NCBI RefSeq assembly: GCF_014696135.1
Contig: NZ_JACJPP010000011.1
Span: 248,001 to 312,000, forward strand
Direction of reading: 5' to 3'
Source: Nodosilinea sp. FACHB-141
GTDB taxonomy: Bacteria; Cyanobacteriota; Cyanobacteriia; Phormidesmidales; Phormidesmidaceae
DNA: 64,000 nucleotides
In this document: piece after piece, positions 46,115 through 56,031 of the stretch
Position numbering within the stretch: position 1 is the stretch's first letter
Layout of the letters: each line of letters starts with the position of its first letter
The notes under the pieces: model-generated
Databases searched by the model: none
Seen by the model: the letters and a program-made list of their open reading frames with translations, nothing else
What the model was told of the DNA's origin: nothing
Made by a program: the position numbers and the translations under genes

Positions 46115-48010
46115 ATGGTGCGACTTCAACCCTGGCAGTGGGCGGTGCTGGCGCTGCCTTTAGTGGCGATCGCGGGATTCATTCTAACCGCAGCAGGCGC
46201 GCAAATTCACGCCTGGAAGCTGAACTGGATCTGGGGCGTGATCGTTCTCATGCTGGTGCTATGGCGGGGATTGCTGGCCCGCTGGACTAAGCCCGTCTTT
46301 AAGCAGGTAGAAGAAGCCCTAGAGCAGGTTCAGCAGGAGCTGGATGAGGTGACCGAATCAGAAACCCCAGTCGGTATTCCTAACGTCGGCTCCGCTGCTG
46401 CGGCACTGGAGGATATTCTCGTTGCCGCCCAGCAAGACCCACCCCTGTGGGAAGACTGGAACCCCTTTTGGGAGCGCTGCCGCGAGGTGGTGACGGCAGT
46501 GGCCCAGGCCCACCATCCTGGCGTGAAATATCCCCTGCTCAACATCTATCTGCCCGATGCTTATGGCCTGCTGCGGGGCACCGTAGACGACGTCGATCGC
46601 TGGATTGATACTCTAACTCCGGTACTGGGCCAGGTGACCGTGGGTCAAGCGGTGCAGGGCTACGAGGTCTACCGCCAGGTCGAACCCTCGGCCCGCAAGC
46701 TGTGGCAAGCCTGGAACTGGGCGCAGTGGTTGATCAACCCCGCCGCCGCTGCCGCTCGCACCCTGAGCGAGCCCACCAACGCCCTGGCCAACCAGCAGCT
46801 TTTGGGCAATTTAAATGCGCTGTTGCGAGAAGCCACCCTGCGGAACCTGTACCGCCAGTCGGTAGCGCTCTACAGCGGTGAACTGCCGACCCTGCCTGGC
46901 CCTCAAAAGCCGCTGCCTACGGCCCAGACTCAGACCCTGCGAGAGATTCTTGACCAGGCCGAGTCAATGGAGCAGGTGGCCGAAAAGCCCGTCAACATTT
47001 TGCTGGTGGGGCGTACCGGGGCGGGCAAGAGCAGCGTGATCAACACGCTGTTTAACAGCGATCGCGCCGAGGTTGATGTGCTGCCCAGCACCGATACCAT
47101 CAGCACCTACCGCTGGCAGGGCGACGCGGGCGAAACTCTCACTCTATGGGATTCTCCGGGCTACGAGCAGGTGAATCGCACCGACTACCGCGACCAGCTG
47201 CTCGACTGCGCCCGCGAGGCCGACCTGCTGCTGCTGGTCACCCCCGCCCTTGACCCGGCCCTGCAAATGGATGCCGATCTGCTGCGCGATATGCGCGAGG
47301 AGGTGCCCGATCTGCCCGCCATTACGGCCCTAACCCAGGTGGATCGGCTGCGACCCCTACGGGAGTGGCAGCCCCCCTACGACTGGCAGTGGGGCAGTCG
47401 CCCTAAGGAAGTCTCTATCCGCGAAGCTACTCGCTACCGGCAAGAGCAGCTAGGGGAATTGTGCGATCGCATCATGCCTTTGGTCACTCGCAATGCTGAG
47501 CGCTCCGGGTGGAATGTCGAGGCCCTATCCACCGCATTAGTTGAGCTGATTGACCCCGCCAAAGAACTGCGGCTGGCCCGGTTTTTGCGCGATCGCGAAA
47601 CCAAGATCACGGCTTCGGCCCGTTTGATCAATCGCTACCGCCTGCAAATGAGCACCACCCAAGGGGTGACCGCCTTTCTCAAAAGCCCGGTGCTAAAGTT
47701 TCTCGCCACCCTCACCACCGGCTCCCCGGCTCTGGCCTACCTACTAGCCGAGCAAATTCCAGTCGAGCAGCTGCCTGTGGTGCTAGGCAAGCTCCAGCTC
47801 GCCTACGACCTGTTTAAGGTGATTGGCCCTGACAAGGTCCAGTTAGACCTACTCACCCTCTGGCCGCTGCTGCTCGACCACAACGACCAGCCCGATCGCG
47901 CCGCCTGGGCCTTCGGCCACGCCATGGTTGAATATTGGAGCCAGGGGCTGGCGATCGCTGACACCCGCCAGCGAGTTGAACATTACCTGGGGCAATATGA
48001 TAGTCGTTGA
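46115..48010 (+). CDS. Membrane-anchored GTPase
   Basis: A 631-residue protein with two N-terminal membrane segments (about 9-28 and 35-53), a helical region, and a GTPase domain: G1 GRTGAGKSS (about 297-305), G3 DSPG (near 345), G4 TQVD (about 406-409). The C-terminal 150 residues are helical and hydrophobic in part (TGSPALAYLLAEQIPV). It resembles Era/HSR1-like or YcjX/DUF697-type cyanobacterial GTPases; I cannot name it. It stands as a single gene with its own promoter region. Confidence 0.8.
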   Translation: MVRLQPWQWAVLALPLVAIAGFILTAAGAQIHAWKLNWIWGVIVLMLVLWRGLLARWTKPVFKQVEEALEQVQQELDEVTESETPVGIPNVGSAAAALEDILVAAQQDPPLWEDWNPFWERCREVVTAVAQAHHPGVKYPLLNIYLPDAYGLLRGTVDDVDRWIDTLTPVLGQVTVGQAVQGYEVYRQVEPSARKLWQAWNWAQWLINPAAAAARTLSEPTNALANQQLLGNLNALLREATLRNLYRQSVALYSGELPTLPGPQKPLPTAQTQTLREILDQAESMEQVAEKPVNILLVGRTGAGKSSVINTLFNSDRAEVDVLPSTDTISTYRWQGDAGETLTLWDSPGYEQVNRTDYRDQLLDCAREADLLLLVTPALDPALQMDADLLRDMREEVPDLPAITALTQVDRLRPLREWQPPYDWQWGSRPKEVSIREATRYRQEQLGELCDRIMPLVTRNAERSGWNVEALSTALVELIDPAKELRLARFLRDRETKITASARLINRYRLQMSTTQGVTAFLKSPVLKFLATLTTGSPALAYLLAEQIPVEQLPVVLGKLQLAYDLFKVIGPDKVQLDLLTLWPLLLDHNDQPDRAAWAFGHAMVEYWSQGLAIADTRQRVEHYLGQYDSR

Positions 48011-48107
48011 AACCCCTCTAATCCTCCTGCCGATGGGCTTAAAACGCGCCGGTTGTCTTTAGCATCGGTGAAGCCATCGGTCCTGCCCCCATCATCCTCC
48101 GAGAACA

Positions 48108-48626
48108 ATGCTGATCTTATCTGCCACCAACGGCACCAATCTCGAACTAGCCCGCGCCTTTGAATCTGAAGCAACTACCAGGGGCCTATCCGTAGAGATA
48201 ATTAGCCTCCCCGATCTACACCTGCCGCTCTATGACTCCCTTGGGGGCAGCAGTGCTGAGGAGGGCCTGAGCAAGCTGGCCCAAGCCATGCGGCAGCACA
48301 AGAGCCTAGTCATTTGCGCGCCCGAGTACAACGGCTCCATTCCCCCGGTGCTGACCAACGCGATCGCCTGGCTCTCGGTCAGCACCGACGACTTTCGGGC
48401 ATTGTTCAACTCGCGGCCTGTGGCCCTGGCTACCCACAGCGGCGGCGGTGGGCAAAAGGTCATGCTGGCCATTCGGCAGCAGCTTTCGCACCTGGGCTGC
48501 ACGGTGCTGGGACGAGAGGTGTTGAGTACTTCCCAAAAGGCGGCTAACCCCGAGGCGATCGCCGCCCTCGTCAGCCAGCTCGCCGCCCTCGAATCCGCCT
48601 ATGAAGGCATCCCAGCACAAGGCTAA
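48108..48626 (+). CDS. NAD(P)H-dependent FMN reductase
   Basis: A 172-residue flavodoxin-fold reductase. It has the N-terminal SATNGTNLELARAF FMN-binding loop, the CAPEYNGSIPPVLTNAIAW signature (about 66-84) and THSGGGGQ near 109. Such enzymes reduce FMN or quinones using NAD(P)H. Length is typical. It is convergent with the helicase gene. Confidence 0.9.
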   Translation: MLILSATNGTNLELARAFESEATTRGLSVEIISLPDLHLPLYDSLGGSSAEEGLSKLAQAMRQHKSLVICAPEYNGSIPPVLTNAIAWLSVSTDDFRALFNSRPVALATHSGGGGQKVMLAIRQQLSHLGCTVLGREVLSTSQKAANPEAIAALVSQLAALESAYEGIPAQG

Positions 48627-48655
48627 GCGCATTCAGGCGAAACGTCACGGATGGC

Positions 48656-48722
48656 AAAAGAACGAGAGTTCAGCACAAAAAGCGAATGATACGTTCTTTG
48701 ATCTTGGCTTTCTCGTTCTTTT
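48656..48722. terminator. Candidate bidirectional terminator
   Basis: AAAAGAACGAGA (48656-48667) pairs perfectly with TCTCGTTCTTTT (48711-48722) around a 43-nt loop. A run of T on either strand follows the stem. It lies between the convergent FMN reductase and helicase genes. The large loop makes it less typical. Confidence 0.5.
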
Positions 48723-48731
48723 ACTATCCCC

Positions 48732-51263
48732 TCACTTCCTATCCCACTGCTCTTTCATTCGCTGAATGCGCTCCAGCAGCGTCTCGTTTGACATGCGTGA
48801 ATTTAGCCGCTCCACCAGCAGCGGAAAGGCTAAGGGTGAGGGGCGTTTGGTGTCTTTCCACACGACCGATCGCTGGTCTAGCCGACTGAGCGTTTTTGCC
48901 AACCGGTGCGTCTCTAGCTGGTCTTGCAGCACCTCCCGCTCCGCCTGCTTGAGCAGCAGATTGTCTGGCTCGTATTTGGTGAACACCTCATAGAGCAGCG
49001 ATGTGCTCACCTGAAGCTGGCTCGACGTTTTGCGCGACCCCGGATAGCCCTTAAACACTAGCCCTGCCACCTGGGCCACACCGCGAAACTTGCGCTGGGT
49101 CAGCTCTGAAATATTGAGACTGGCGCGAATATCGTCCTCCAAATTCTCTAGGCTAAAGAAGTCGCTAGAGAACAAATCTTGGTAGGGATACCCTTTGGGG
49201 CCAAGAATTTCAAAGCCGTAGTCGTTGACCGAAATCGTAAAGGTTGCCGTTTTTTGCTTGGCGAATCGATAGCCCCAGAGAAACCCTAGTCCCTCATGGA
49301 CGAAACGGCCCTCAAAGGGGAACACATAGAGGTGTTGTCCCTCCCGTGTTTTGCAGCTTTCTACTAACAATTCATCGGCGGTTGGCAGCGTAGAAAGACG
49401 CTGCTGAGCTTCGAGAATGGGGGTAATGGTGAGAATTTCGTCGTTGGCGAGGGCAATGTCGTGGTCAACGGTTACGGATGGTGCATTGCTGTGCGAATGC
49501 ACCCTACGATTATCATCGTTGTCGGCGAGAAAGGATCGCACCCGCTCCACCTCGCGGCGCAAATGGTGGCTGAGTGTGTCCGAAATCGCCAGCTGGCCAC
49601 CGCCCCACGTGGGCGTCACCGTCGATTTTTTGCGGGTGCCTTTGACGTAGAGCACCATGTCTTTCATTTGAAAGTATTCCAGCTGCCGCCCGCCGAAAAA
49701 GAACACATCCCCCTGCTTCAGCCGGGATACAAAAGATTCTTCGACGGTGCCAATCTCTTTGCGGTTGGTGTAAACAATCTTGACCGGCGTGTTGGAGGTA
49801 ATAGTGCCAATGCCCATGCGGTGAATGCGAGCCAGTTTCGCATCGCTTACTTTGAAAAGCCTATCTTCTCGCACCACTTTTTTGTATCGAGGATAGGCCC
49901 CCAGACACTGACCACCGTTTTCAATAAAATCCAAAATCCACTGGTATTCTTCGTCAGTGAGGTCAGCATAGGCAACGGTTTGGCGCAAATTTTCCAGGGT
50001 CTTTTGCGGCTCAAAGCCATCGCCACAGGCGAGGGTGACGAGATGCTGCACCAGCACGTCGTAGGGCTTGTACTGGGGGCGGCGGGTTTCCATGTCGCCC
50101 ATCTCTAGCCCCCGGCGAAAGGCCGAGATTTCGAGCAATTCCAAAGCATTAGTCGGCAAAAAGAACACCTCCGAAGTACCTTCCGGCACGTGGGCGCTGC
50201 GCCCCGCTCGCTGCAACAGCCGTGCCAGATTCTTCGCGCTACCGATTTGCACGACCCGCTCCACCGGCTGAAAATCGACGCCCAGATCCAGCGATGACGT
50301 ACACACTACCCACTTGATATCGCCAGACTTGACCCCCGCCTCGATCGCCTCCCGCTCTTTTACATTGATCGAGCCGTGGTGCAGAGCAATGCGACCGGCC
50401 TCCTCTGGCAGGGCAAAGTTCAACGCCTGGTACCACCGCTCTGACTGGTTGCGGGTATTAGTAAAAATCAGGGTAGATTTCTCAATATCCAACGCCTCCA
50501 CCAGAGTTTCAAACATGCGCAGGCCTAGGTGTCCTGCCCAGGGAAACGTATCCACCGACTCAGGGCGAATGCTTTTGATTACCGTGTCGCGCTTCAGATT
50601 TGAGCGAATGATTACGGGCTCTGTGCTAAGACCCACAGCGGTTTGAGCCGCTTCTTCTAAATTTCCTAAGGTGGCCGAGATCGCCCAGGTGCGCAGGGTA
50701 GGTTGGAGCGATCGCAGATACCCCAAACACAGCTCTGCCTGAGTGCCCCGCTTCGAACTCATCAGCTCGTGCCACTCGTCCAACACCACCGCCTGCAAAT
50801 TGCTAAACCGCTTAGCCCCGTCTTTGTACGACAGCATCACCGCCAGCGATTCCGGCGTGGTGATCAGGATATTGGGCATGTTCTTGAGCTGCTTGGTCTT
50901 GCGCGCGGAACTGGTATCCCCCGTGCGCGACTCGACGGTAATGCCCCAGCCCATGGCCTCGATCGGGGCTTTGATTGCCTGCTCAATGTCCCGCGATAGG
51001 GCGCGCAGAGGGGTGATGTAGAGCAGTTGTAAGCCTGTGGTGGGGGTGGCGATCATTTCAGCGATCGCTCCCATTACCGCTGCATAGGTTTTACCCGACC
51101 CGGTGGGTACCTGCACTAGCCCGCTACGTCCATCGAGATAAGCTGCCCAGGTTTCAGCTTGAAAGGTGAGGGGTTGCCAGTCACGGGTGGCGAAGTACTG
51201 GGCAATAGGGACAAGGCGTGGGTCAGATGTCACAGGGCTATTGAGTGGAGATATTGGCATCAT
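48732..51263 (-). CDS. Ligase-associated-type DEXH-box helicase
   Basis: An 843-residue Lhr-like superfamily 2 helicase. Walker A PTGSGKT (53-59), DEWHELM (DEXH), SATLGNLEE and the C-terminal helicase motif ARLLQRAGRSAH are present, followed by a long Lhr-type extension. Length and layout match the ligase-associated DNA damage response helicase. That helicase usually sits with an ATP-dependent ligase, a nuclease and a phosphoesterase. None of those is next to it here, so it is an orphan in this window. Confidence 0.82.
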   Translation of the reverse strand: MMPISPLNSPVTSDPRLVPIAQYFATRDWQPLTFQAETWAAYLDGRSGLVQVPTGSGKTYAAVMGAIAEMIATPTTGLQLLYITPLRALSRDIEQAIKAPIEAMGWGITVESRTGDTSSARKTKQLKNMPNILITTPESLAVMLSYKDGAKRFSNLQAVVLDEWHELMSSKRGTQAELCLGYLRSLQPTLRTWAISATLGNLEEAAQTAVGLSTEPVIIRSNLKRDTVIKSIRPESVDTFPWAGHLGLRMFETLVEALDIEKSTLIFTNTRNQSERWYQALNFALPEEAGRIALHHGSINVKEREAIEAGVKSGDIKWVVCTSSLDLGVDFQPVERVVQIGSAKNLARLLQRAGRSAHVPEGTSEVFFLPTNALELLEISAFRRGLEMGDMETRRPQYKPYDVLVQHLVTLACGDGFEPQKTLENLRQTVAYADLTDEEYQWILDFIENGGQCLGAYPRYKKVVREDRLFKVSDAKLARIHRMGIGTITSNTPVKIVYTNRKEIGTVEESFVSRLKQGDVFFFGGRQLEYFQMKDMVLYVKGTRKKSTVTPTWGGGQLAISDTLSHHLRREVERVRSFLADNDDNRRVHSHSNAPSVTVDHDIALANDEILTITPILEAQQRLSTLPTADELLVESCKTREGQHLYVFPFEGRFVHEGLGFLWGYRFAKQKTATFTISVNDYGFEILGPKGYPYQDLFSSDFFSLENLEDDIRASLNISELTQRKFRGVAQVAGLVFKGYPGSRKTSSQLQVSTSLLYEVFTKYEPDNLLLKQAEREVLQDQLETHRLAKTLSRLDQRSVVWKDTKRPSPLAFPLLVERLNSRMSNETLLERIQRMKEQWDRK

Positions 51264-51457
51264 CCCAGTGTAAAGGGGGATAGCTGCTCAGACTATTGCA
51301 GGAACAATTGCCTTAGCACTCAGGAATGTTTAATGTATCAACTTTGACCTTACTTCATAAGGTTCTTTGAATTCTTGAGAGATCAGCCATCAACCAAAGG
51401 GAATAATGATTATTCAATAAGACAAGCCTCAATCGTTTTAAGGGGAGAAAATAAAGC

Positions 51458-51904
51458 ATGTTTGACTATATAAAGATTGCAGAAAATGCTATCAGATCTA
51501 TGCAAAAAGAATCGAATTCTGCGCCAGGTAAACCCCCTATATTTTGGAAAGGTATATTTATGACGGTGGAAGAAGCTGGGGCTGTAGTCAGGGCCTTGGA
51601 GACGCAAAAGGCTAAATATGCTAAACGCTATCGAAATACAGAGACTGGGTCAAGAATTACGGAAATTGCCTTTGACGGAACGGTTAAAGTATTGGATGCT
51701 ACTGCAAAAGGGCTGAAAGCTAATCCTCTTACTGCTCTTGCTGGCTTAGTTGTAGGCGGCGTAGAGCAGAATGTTGAGGCATTAGGTGAAACAGTTTCCC
51801 ACGGCATTGATGGCATCAACCAACAACGCAATTCTTCTCGGATTGCCGATATAGAAAACTGTATTAATGCACTTAATGAATTAATTAAAGAATCTATTGA
51901 TTAA
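51458..51904 (+). CDS. AT-rich orphan, hypothetical
   Basis: A 148-residue protein I do not recognise. GGGGAG lies about 10 nt before the ATG. It is mostly helical with Glu/Lys/Ala-rich runs (YAKRYRNTETGSR) and a hydrophobic stretch NPLTALAGLVVGGVEQNVEAL near 90-110. It is AT-richer than the chromosome around it, like the WD40-HNH gene. It ends before a perfect hairpin and is followed by the TIR gene, so it may be part of an acquired patch. Confidence 0.65.
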   Translation: MFDYIKIAENAIRSMQKESNSAPGKPPIFWKGIFMTVEEAGAVVRALETQKAKYAKRYRNTETGSRITEIAFDGTVKVLDATAKGLKANPLTALAGLVVGGVEQNVEALGETVSHGIDGINQQRNSSRIADIENCINALNELIKESID

Positions 51905-51978
51905 GTCTAAGAAGAGAGATTTTTGTTGGCAACAGTTGATTTCTGAATGTATCTAATCTCTGAAGTGGTGTCCCAGAT

Positions 51979-52009
51979 GTTAGATAAGGGGTCTCACCCC
52001 TTATCTAAC
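51979..52009 (+). terminator. Hairpin terminator after the orphan gene
   Basis: Thirteen bases GTTAGATAAGGGG (51979-51991) pair perfectly with CCCCTTATCTAAC (51997-52009) across TCTCA. Only a weak T run follows. It separates the 148-residue gene from the TIR gene. Confidence 0.7.
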
Positions 52010-52138
52010 TGTTAAAGATTCATGTTGTAAGGCCTACTGTGTAATGAATTGAATAACGCTGCTGGAACTGGAATCTTTTGGTTGCCGTCTATCATCCTAG
52101 CTACCAGGTGTGCATTCTACTTTTGGCAGCTAACTCCT

Positions 52139-53851
52139 ATGACTAATGCCAAGTCTATTTTCATCTCTTATCGTCGGCTAACTAGCATCGACATCACAGG
52201 GCGAATATATGACCGTTTAGTAGCTCATTTTGGCGAAAACAGCGTCTTTAAGGATATCGATTCAATTCCTTTTGGGGTGAATTTCCGTCACTATTTAGAG
52301 CAAGAGGTTAGCCATTGCCCCGTGCTGCTAGCAATCATTGACCCCCAGTGGTTAAGGGTTGCCGATGCCCACGGTAAGCCTAAATTGGCGAACCCCTCCG
52401 ACTGGGTACGGGTGGAAATTGAGGCGGCTCTGCGACGCGATCGCCTCGTCATTCCGGTGCTGGTAAACGGGGCCACGCTTCCCGAAGATGCTGCCCTGCC
52501 CGAGGGGCTAAGGGGTTTAGTGCATCGCCAGAGCGCGGTGGTGCGCTGCGACCCCGACTTTCACCGCGATCTGGATCGGCTGATTCATCGCATTGAAGGC
52601 GTATTTAATAGTTTGGCTGTGATTAGTTCCCCGTCCTCGCCGCCGCCGCTTTCCAGCCCGATCAATCAGCAGACTGCTGCCCTGGCCACCGCTAATAAAC
52701 CCGCTCAAGTGTCTAGCGCTCGGCCCATGGGGCGAAGACGTTGGCTACGCATGGCGGGTCTAGGGCTACTAGGCGGCGGCACGGCGATGGCGGTGCGTCA
52801 GCAGGTGCCAGCCCTACAGACCCTAGCCCCTGGGGATATTTCCCAGGCCATGCCCAGCCTGGCCACTCTACCCGATCGCCTTCAACAAGCCCTAGAGCAA
52901 GGGGAAGGCCCTACTGCGGAGCCACCAGACTTAGAACCCTCTGGTGTGGAGCCTCCTCTGGAACCTTCCGAGGTCGCGACTCCTGACCCAGAGGTGCCTA
53001 CCCTTGAGGTAGCGGATTCGGGTGAGCTGTACAGCTATGAATCGGTGAGTGTCGACGAGTTTGGCATGGGGCGATCGCAGATTAAATTTTCCACCCCATC
53101 CCACAAAGCCCTGCGGTTAGAAACTCCGATTGGCCCGGTAACCCTGCGGCTGGTGTCAATTGTAGGGGGCCAGTTTGTGCTGGGTGCCCCCGACACCGAG
53201 CTGGGCCACGACCCCTCGCAGCCGCCCCAAACCATTGCCGCCGTAGATTCGTTTTGGATGAGTGTGCACCCCATCACCCAAGGGCAGTGGCGGGCGGTGG
53301 CGCTGCTGCCCACTGTCAACCGAGAACTCGACCCTAACCCGGCCTACTTCACCGGCAACGATCGCCCGGTAGAGCAGGTGTCCTGGCAGGATGCGGTAGA
53401 GTTTTGCGATCGGCTCAACCAGCTGATCGAAACTCATCCCGATCAGCCCGGTCTGCGGCGCTACCGCCTGCCCACCGAGACCGAGTGGGAATACGCCTGC
53501 CGCGCCAAAACCACCACTCCCTTCCACACAGGTCAAACCCTCACCACCGACTTGGCCAACTACAACGGCACCAAACCCTACTGCCAAGAACCAGTCGGTC
53601 AGTTTCGCGGCACCACTACAGCCGTTGGGGCCTTTGGTAAAGCCAACGACTTTGGCCTCTACGACATGCACGGCAACGTGCTGGAATGGTGCTCCCCCAA
53701 CCGGGACGCATCCTCCAATGATGCCTGGCGAGTGGTGCGTGGTGGCTCATGGCAAAGCCCACCGCAGCAGTGCCGCTCAGCCCATCGAGCGGGCCTTAAG
53801 GCCGATACCCGCAGCAATGAGGTCGGCTTTCGCATTGTGGGTGAAGGGTGA
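52139..53851 (+). CDS. TIR domain - FGE-sulfatase-like fusion
   Basis: A 570-residue protein; ATG 52139 is preferred over TTG 52049. The TIR domain (about 1-150) begins SIFISYRR and has a conserved-position Glu in DWVRVEIEAAL, the likely NAD-cleaving residue. A Ser/Pro/Ala linker, then a twin-arginine-like RRRWLRMAGLGLLGGG stretch and an acidic/Pro-rich region follow. The C-terminal half is an FGE-sulfatase (formylglycine-generating-like) domain with GNVLEWCS, VVRGGSW, CRSAHRAG and a GFRIV end. The oxidising cysteine pair of true FGE is not evident after GGSW, so it is likely a binding fold. Such fusions occur in cyanobacteria and may be conflict effectors or sensors. Confidence 0.85.
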   Translation: MTNAKSIFISYRRLTSIDITGRIYDRLVAHFGENSVFKDIDSIPFGVNFRHYLEQEVSHCPVLLAIIDPQWLRVADAHGKPKLANPSDWVRVEIEAALRRDRLVIPVLVNGATLPEDAALPEGLRGLVHRQSAVVRCDPDFHRDLDRLIHRIEGVFNSLAVISSPSSPPPLSSPINQQTAALATANKPAQVSSARPMGRRRWLRMAGLGLLGGGTAMAVRQQVPALQTLAPGDISQAMPSLATLPDRLQQALEQGEGPTAEPPDLEPSGVEPPLEPSEVATPDPEVPTLEVADSGELYSYESVSVDEFGMGRSQIKFSTPSHKALRLETPIGPVTLRLVSIVGGQFVLGAPDTELGHDPSQPPQTIAAVDSFWMSVHPITQGQWRAVALLPTVNRELDPNPAYFTGNDRPVEQVSWQDAVEFCDRLNQLIETHPDQPGLRRYRLPTETEWEYACRAKTTTPFHTGQTLTTDLANYNGTKPYCQEPVGQFRGTTTAVGAFGKANDFGLYDMHGNVLEWCSPNRDASSNDAWRVVRGGSWQSPPQQCRSAHRAGLKADTRSNEVGFRIVGEG

Positions 53852-53895
53852 GGGGCATTCAATGTAAGGGATGGAAAAGCAGGTTTACGGTACAA

Positions 53896-53931
53896 GGTGT
53901 AGGGCCTAAGGCTTGCCGTAGACCCTACACC
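53896..53931. terminator. Bidirectional hairpin terminator
   Basis: GGTGTAGGG (53896-53904) pairs perfectly with CCCTACACC (53923-53931) across an 18-nt loop. It lies between the convergent TIR-FGE and mtnP genes. It recalls short GGTGTAGGG-type repeats common between cyanobacterial genes. Confidence 0.6.
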
Positions 53932-53958
53932 CTGCACCCTTTGCCTATTCCCCTAAAT

Positions 53959-54840
53959 CTACTGAGGCAAGTACTTCTTCAGCAGCAGGCTAAGTTTGTC
54001 AAGGGTTGCGGCAGGGGCCTTGTCGAAGGGGGTGATGATGGCGTACTTCAGCGCTGAGTGGGCTTCCGACTCGGGTGGATTGGCGGCAATGCGATTTACC
54101 ACTTCGCGAATTACCCGCTGGGCGTTGACGGCGTTCTTTTGCAGATTGCCGATTACCATCTCAACGGTGACGCTGTCGTGGTCAGGGTGCCAGCAATCGT
54201 AGTCGGTGACTAGGGCCAGGGTGGCGTAGGCGATCTCGGCCTCGCGGGCCAGTTTGGCCTCGGGTAGGTTGGTCATGCCGATGATGGTCGCGCCCCAGCT
54301 GCGGTACAGCTCTGACTCGGCCTTGGTGGAGAAGGCAGGCCCCTCCATGCAGACGTAGGTGCCGCCTCGGTGCAGATCAACATCGGGCAGCTCTAGGCTT
54401 TCTACAGCATCGGCCAGCACCTTTGCCAGGGCTGGGCATACTGGGTCACCAAAGGTAATGTGGCCCACTAGCCCCTCGCCAAAAAAGGTGTTGACTCGGT
54501 TGCGGGTGCGATCGATAAATTGGTCGGGCACTACCATATCCAGCGGCTTGGCAGCTTCTTTGAGCGAACCGACGGCGGAGGCGGAGATGAGGTACTCCAC
54601 CCCAAGGGATTTCATCGCGTAGATGTTGGCGCGAAAGGGTAGCTCAGTGGGCATGAGGGTGTGGCCGCGCCCGTGGCGAGCCAAAAACGCCACGCGAGTG
54701 CCATCCAATGTGCCCAGAATGATGGCGTCGGAGGGGCTGCCAAAGGGGGTGTCAACGAGAACTTCTTCGATGTCGGTGAGGGCTTCCATTTGGTAGAGGC
54801 CGCTGCCGCCGATGATGCCAATCTGTGCCTGTGCCGCCAT
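53959..54840 (-). CDS. mtnP: S-methyl-5'-thioadenosine phosphorylase
   Basis: A 293-residue member of the PNP/MTAP class. It splits methylthioadenosine, the by-product of polyamine synthesis, to adenine and methylthioribose-1-phosphate. [33 protein letters not shown] and the C-terminal [32 protein letters not shown] are typical. It lies 7.5 kb from the spermidine synthase fusion, with which it is functionally linked. Confidence 0.95.
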   Translation of the reverse strand: MAAQAQIGIIGGSGLYQMEALTDIEEVLVDTPFGSPSDAIILGTLDGTRVAFLARHGRGHTLMPTELPFRANIYAMKSLGVEYLISASAVGSLKEAAKPLDMVVPDQFIDRTRNRVNTFFGEGLVGHITFGDPVCPALAKVLADAVESLELPDVDLHRGGTYVCMEGPAFSTKAESELYRSWGATIIGMTNLPEAKLAREAEIAYATLALVTDYDCWHPDHDSVTVEMVIGNLQKNAVNAQRVIREVVNRIAANPPESEAHSALKYAIITPFDKAPAATLDKLSLLLKKYLPQ

Positions 54841-54845
54841 GGTAG

Positions 54846-55715
54846 TTACTGTCTAGTGCTGGACTGCATTATCATACCCGGCTGTTGCAAGAGCCAGAGG
54901 CCGGTGCTGGTCATGCCTGAGTCGTCCGGGCGCACTAGCAGAAAGTGGAGACCTTGGCTCTCGCGTTTGCGCTGCTCAAAGCGTTGACCTGCGGCGGTAA
55001 CGTCAGGGTCGCTGAAGGTGGTGAAGACCCAGCGATCGCACAACCCTGCATCCAAAATCAGTCCATCCGGTTCTCCCCGCACGTAACTCAGCCAGGCGGG
55101 ATTGTTAGCCTGAATCCACTGGGCCAGGGCCATCGCTTGTCGTCCGGCATCCACTACAATCCCAGGAATTGGCGTAGTGCTAGCTAAGCCCAAACCGGAG
55201 GGCATTAAGCTCGGCGGCAGGTGGCGTAGGGGAATAGGTTCGTAGGGCAGGGTTTGCTCAAAGTCGTAGGCGGATAGCGCCGTGAAACCCCAGCGATCGC
55301 CCCATAGATTTTCCGGCAGCGGCACAGGGGGTGGCGACTCGATGTGCAGCGGGTTGTAGGGAATGGGGACGGCATTGGGTTGGGTGGAATACCATTTGGC
55401 CCGCTGCTGAAGCCACTGGTGCAGGGTAGCGGTGTGGCGGGTCGATTCGACCGCAATTCCCAGCGACTCACAGCTCACGGTTAGCAGCGACAGCGCCTGG
55501 GGCCGAAACACCTGAATTTTCTCGGGGTGGCTACCGGCTTTTTCTAACGCAATGCCTATTTGCTCACTCACCCAGGCCTTGTTCACCGCCGATTGAGCAG
55601 TCATAGCCCCGTAGCTGAAAACAAAATCGTCGCTGCACAGCAGAATTTCCCAAAGGGGTTCGCCGCTGGGGCTGGTCAGGGGCGGGCGGTGGAGATCGGC
55701 TTGCCAGACAGTCAT
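54846..55715 (-). CDS. Tab2/Atab2 family RNA-binding protein
   Basis: A 289-residue protein of the Tab2/Atab2 (DUF1092) family, which in chloroplasts binds the psaB 5' leader and activates photosystem I translation. It begins [12 protein letters not shown] and ends [27 protein letters not shown] and [20 protein letters not shown] match family features. Only 5 bp from mtnP, same strand, so probably one transcript. Role in cyanobacteria is inferred from the plant homologue. Confidence 0.9.
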   Translation of the reverse strand: MTVWQADLHRPPLTSPSGEPLWEILLCSDDFVFSYGAMTAQSAVNKAWVSEQIGIALEKAGSHPEKIQVFRPQALSLLTVSCESLGIAVESTRHTATLHQWLQQRAKWYSTQPNAVPIPYNPLHIESPPPVPLPENLWGDRWGFTALSAYDFEQTLPYEPIPLRHLPPSLMPSGLGLASTTPIPGIVVDAGRQAMALAQWIQANNPAWLSYVRGEPDGLILDAGLCDRWVFTTFSDPDVTAAGQRFEQRKRESQGLHFLLVRPDDSGMTSTGLWLLQQPGMIMQSSTRQ

Positions 55716-56031
55716 GGTGGGTATCTGGCCGCTACGGGCTCAGCGCAGGGGCTTACATTTTAAGGCGTGGGACTGAAGTCAGGCAGCAGGGTTGAAACAA
55801 CCAGCGGCAGTCTCAGCATAGGGGAGAAGGCTAACTTTACCTTACCTAAATTGGGTGGGTGACTCGTTGATGAATGGTTGAACCGGCAAAGGTGCCGCGC
55901 TCAACCTGAAACTGGAGGTTAGTAGGCTCAGTCTGTAGAGACCATCGACTCGCACCCTTCCCTGGGCAGATGGCCTGGGGTTAAAAAATGGTGCTATATG
56001 ATTGAGCCGTGGCGAGAGTGGGGAATGCAGG

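Noticed and set aside
53028-53300. The FGE-like domain as an active formylglycine-generating enzyme
   Set aside because: The cysteine pair expected after GGSW is not evident, and no sulfatase gene is nearby.
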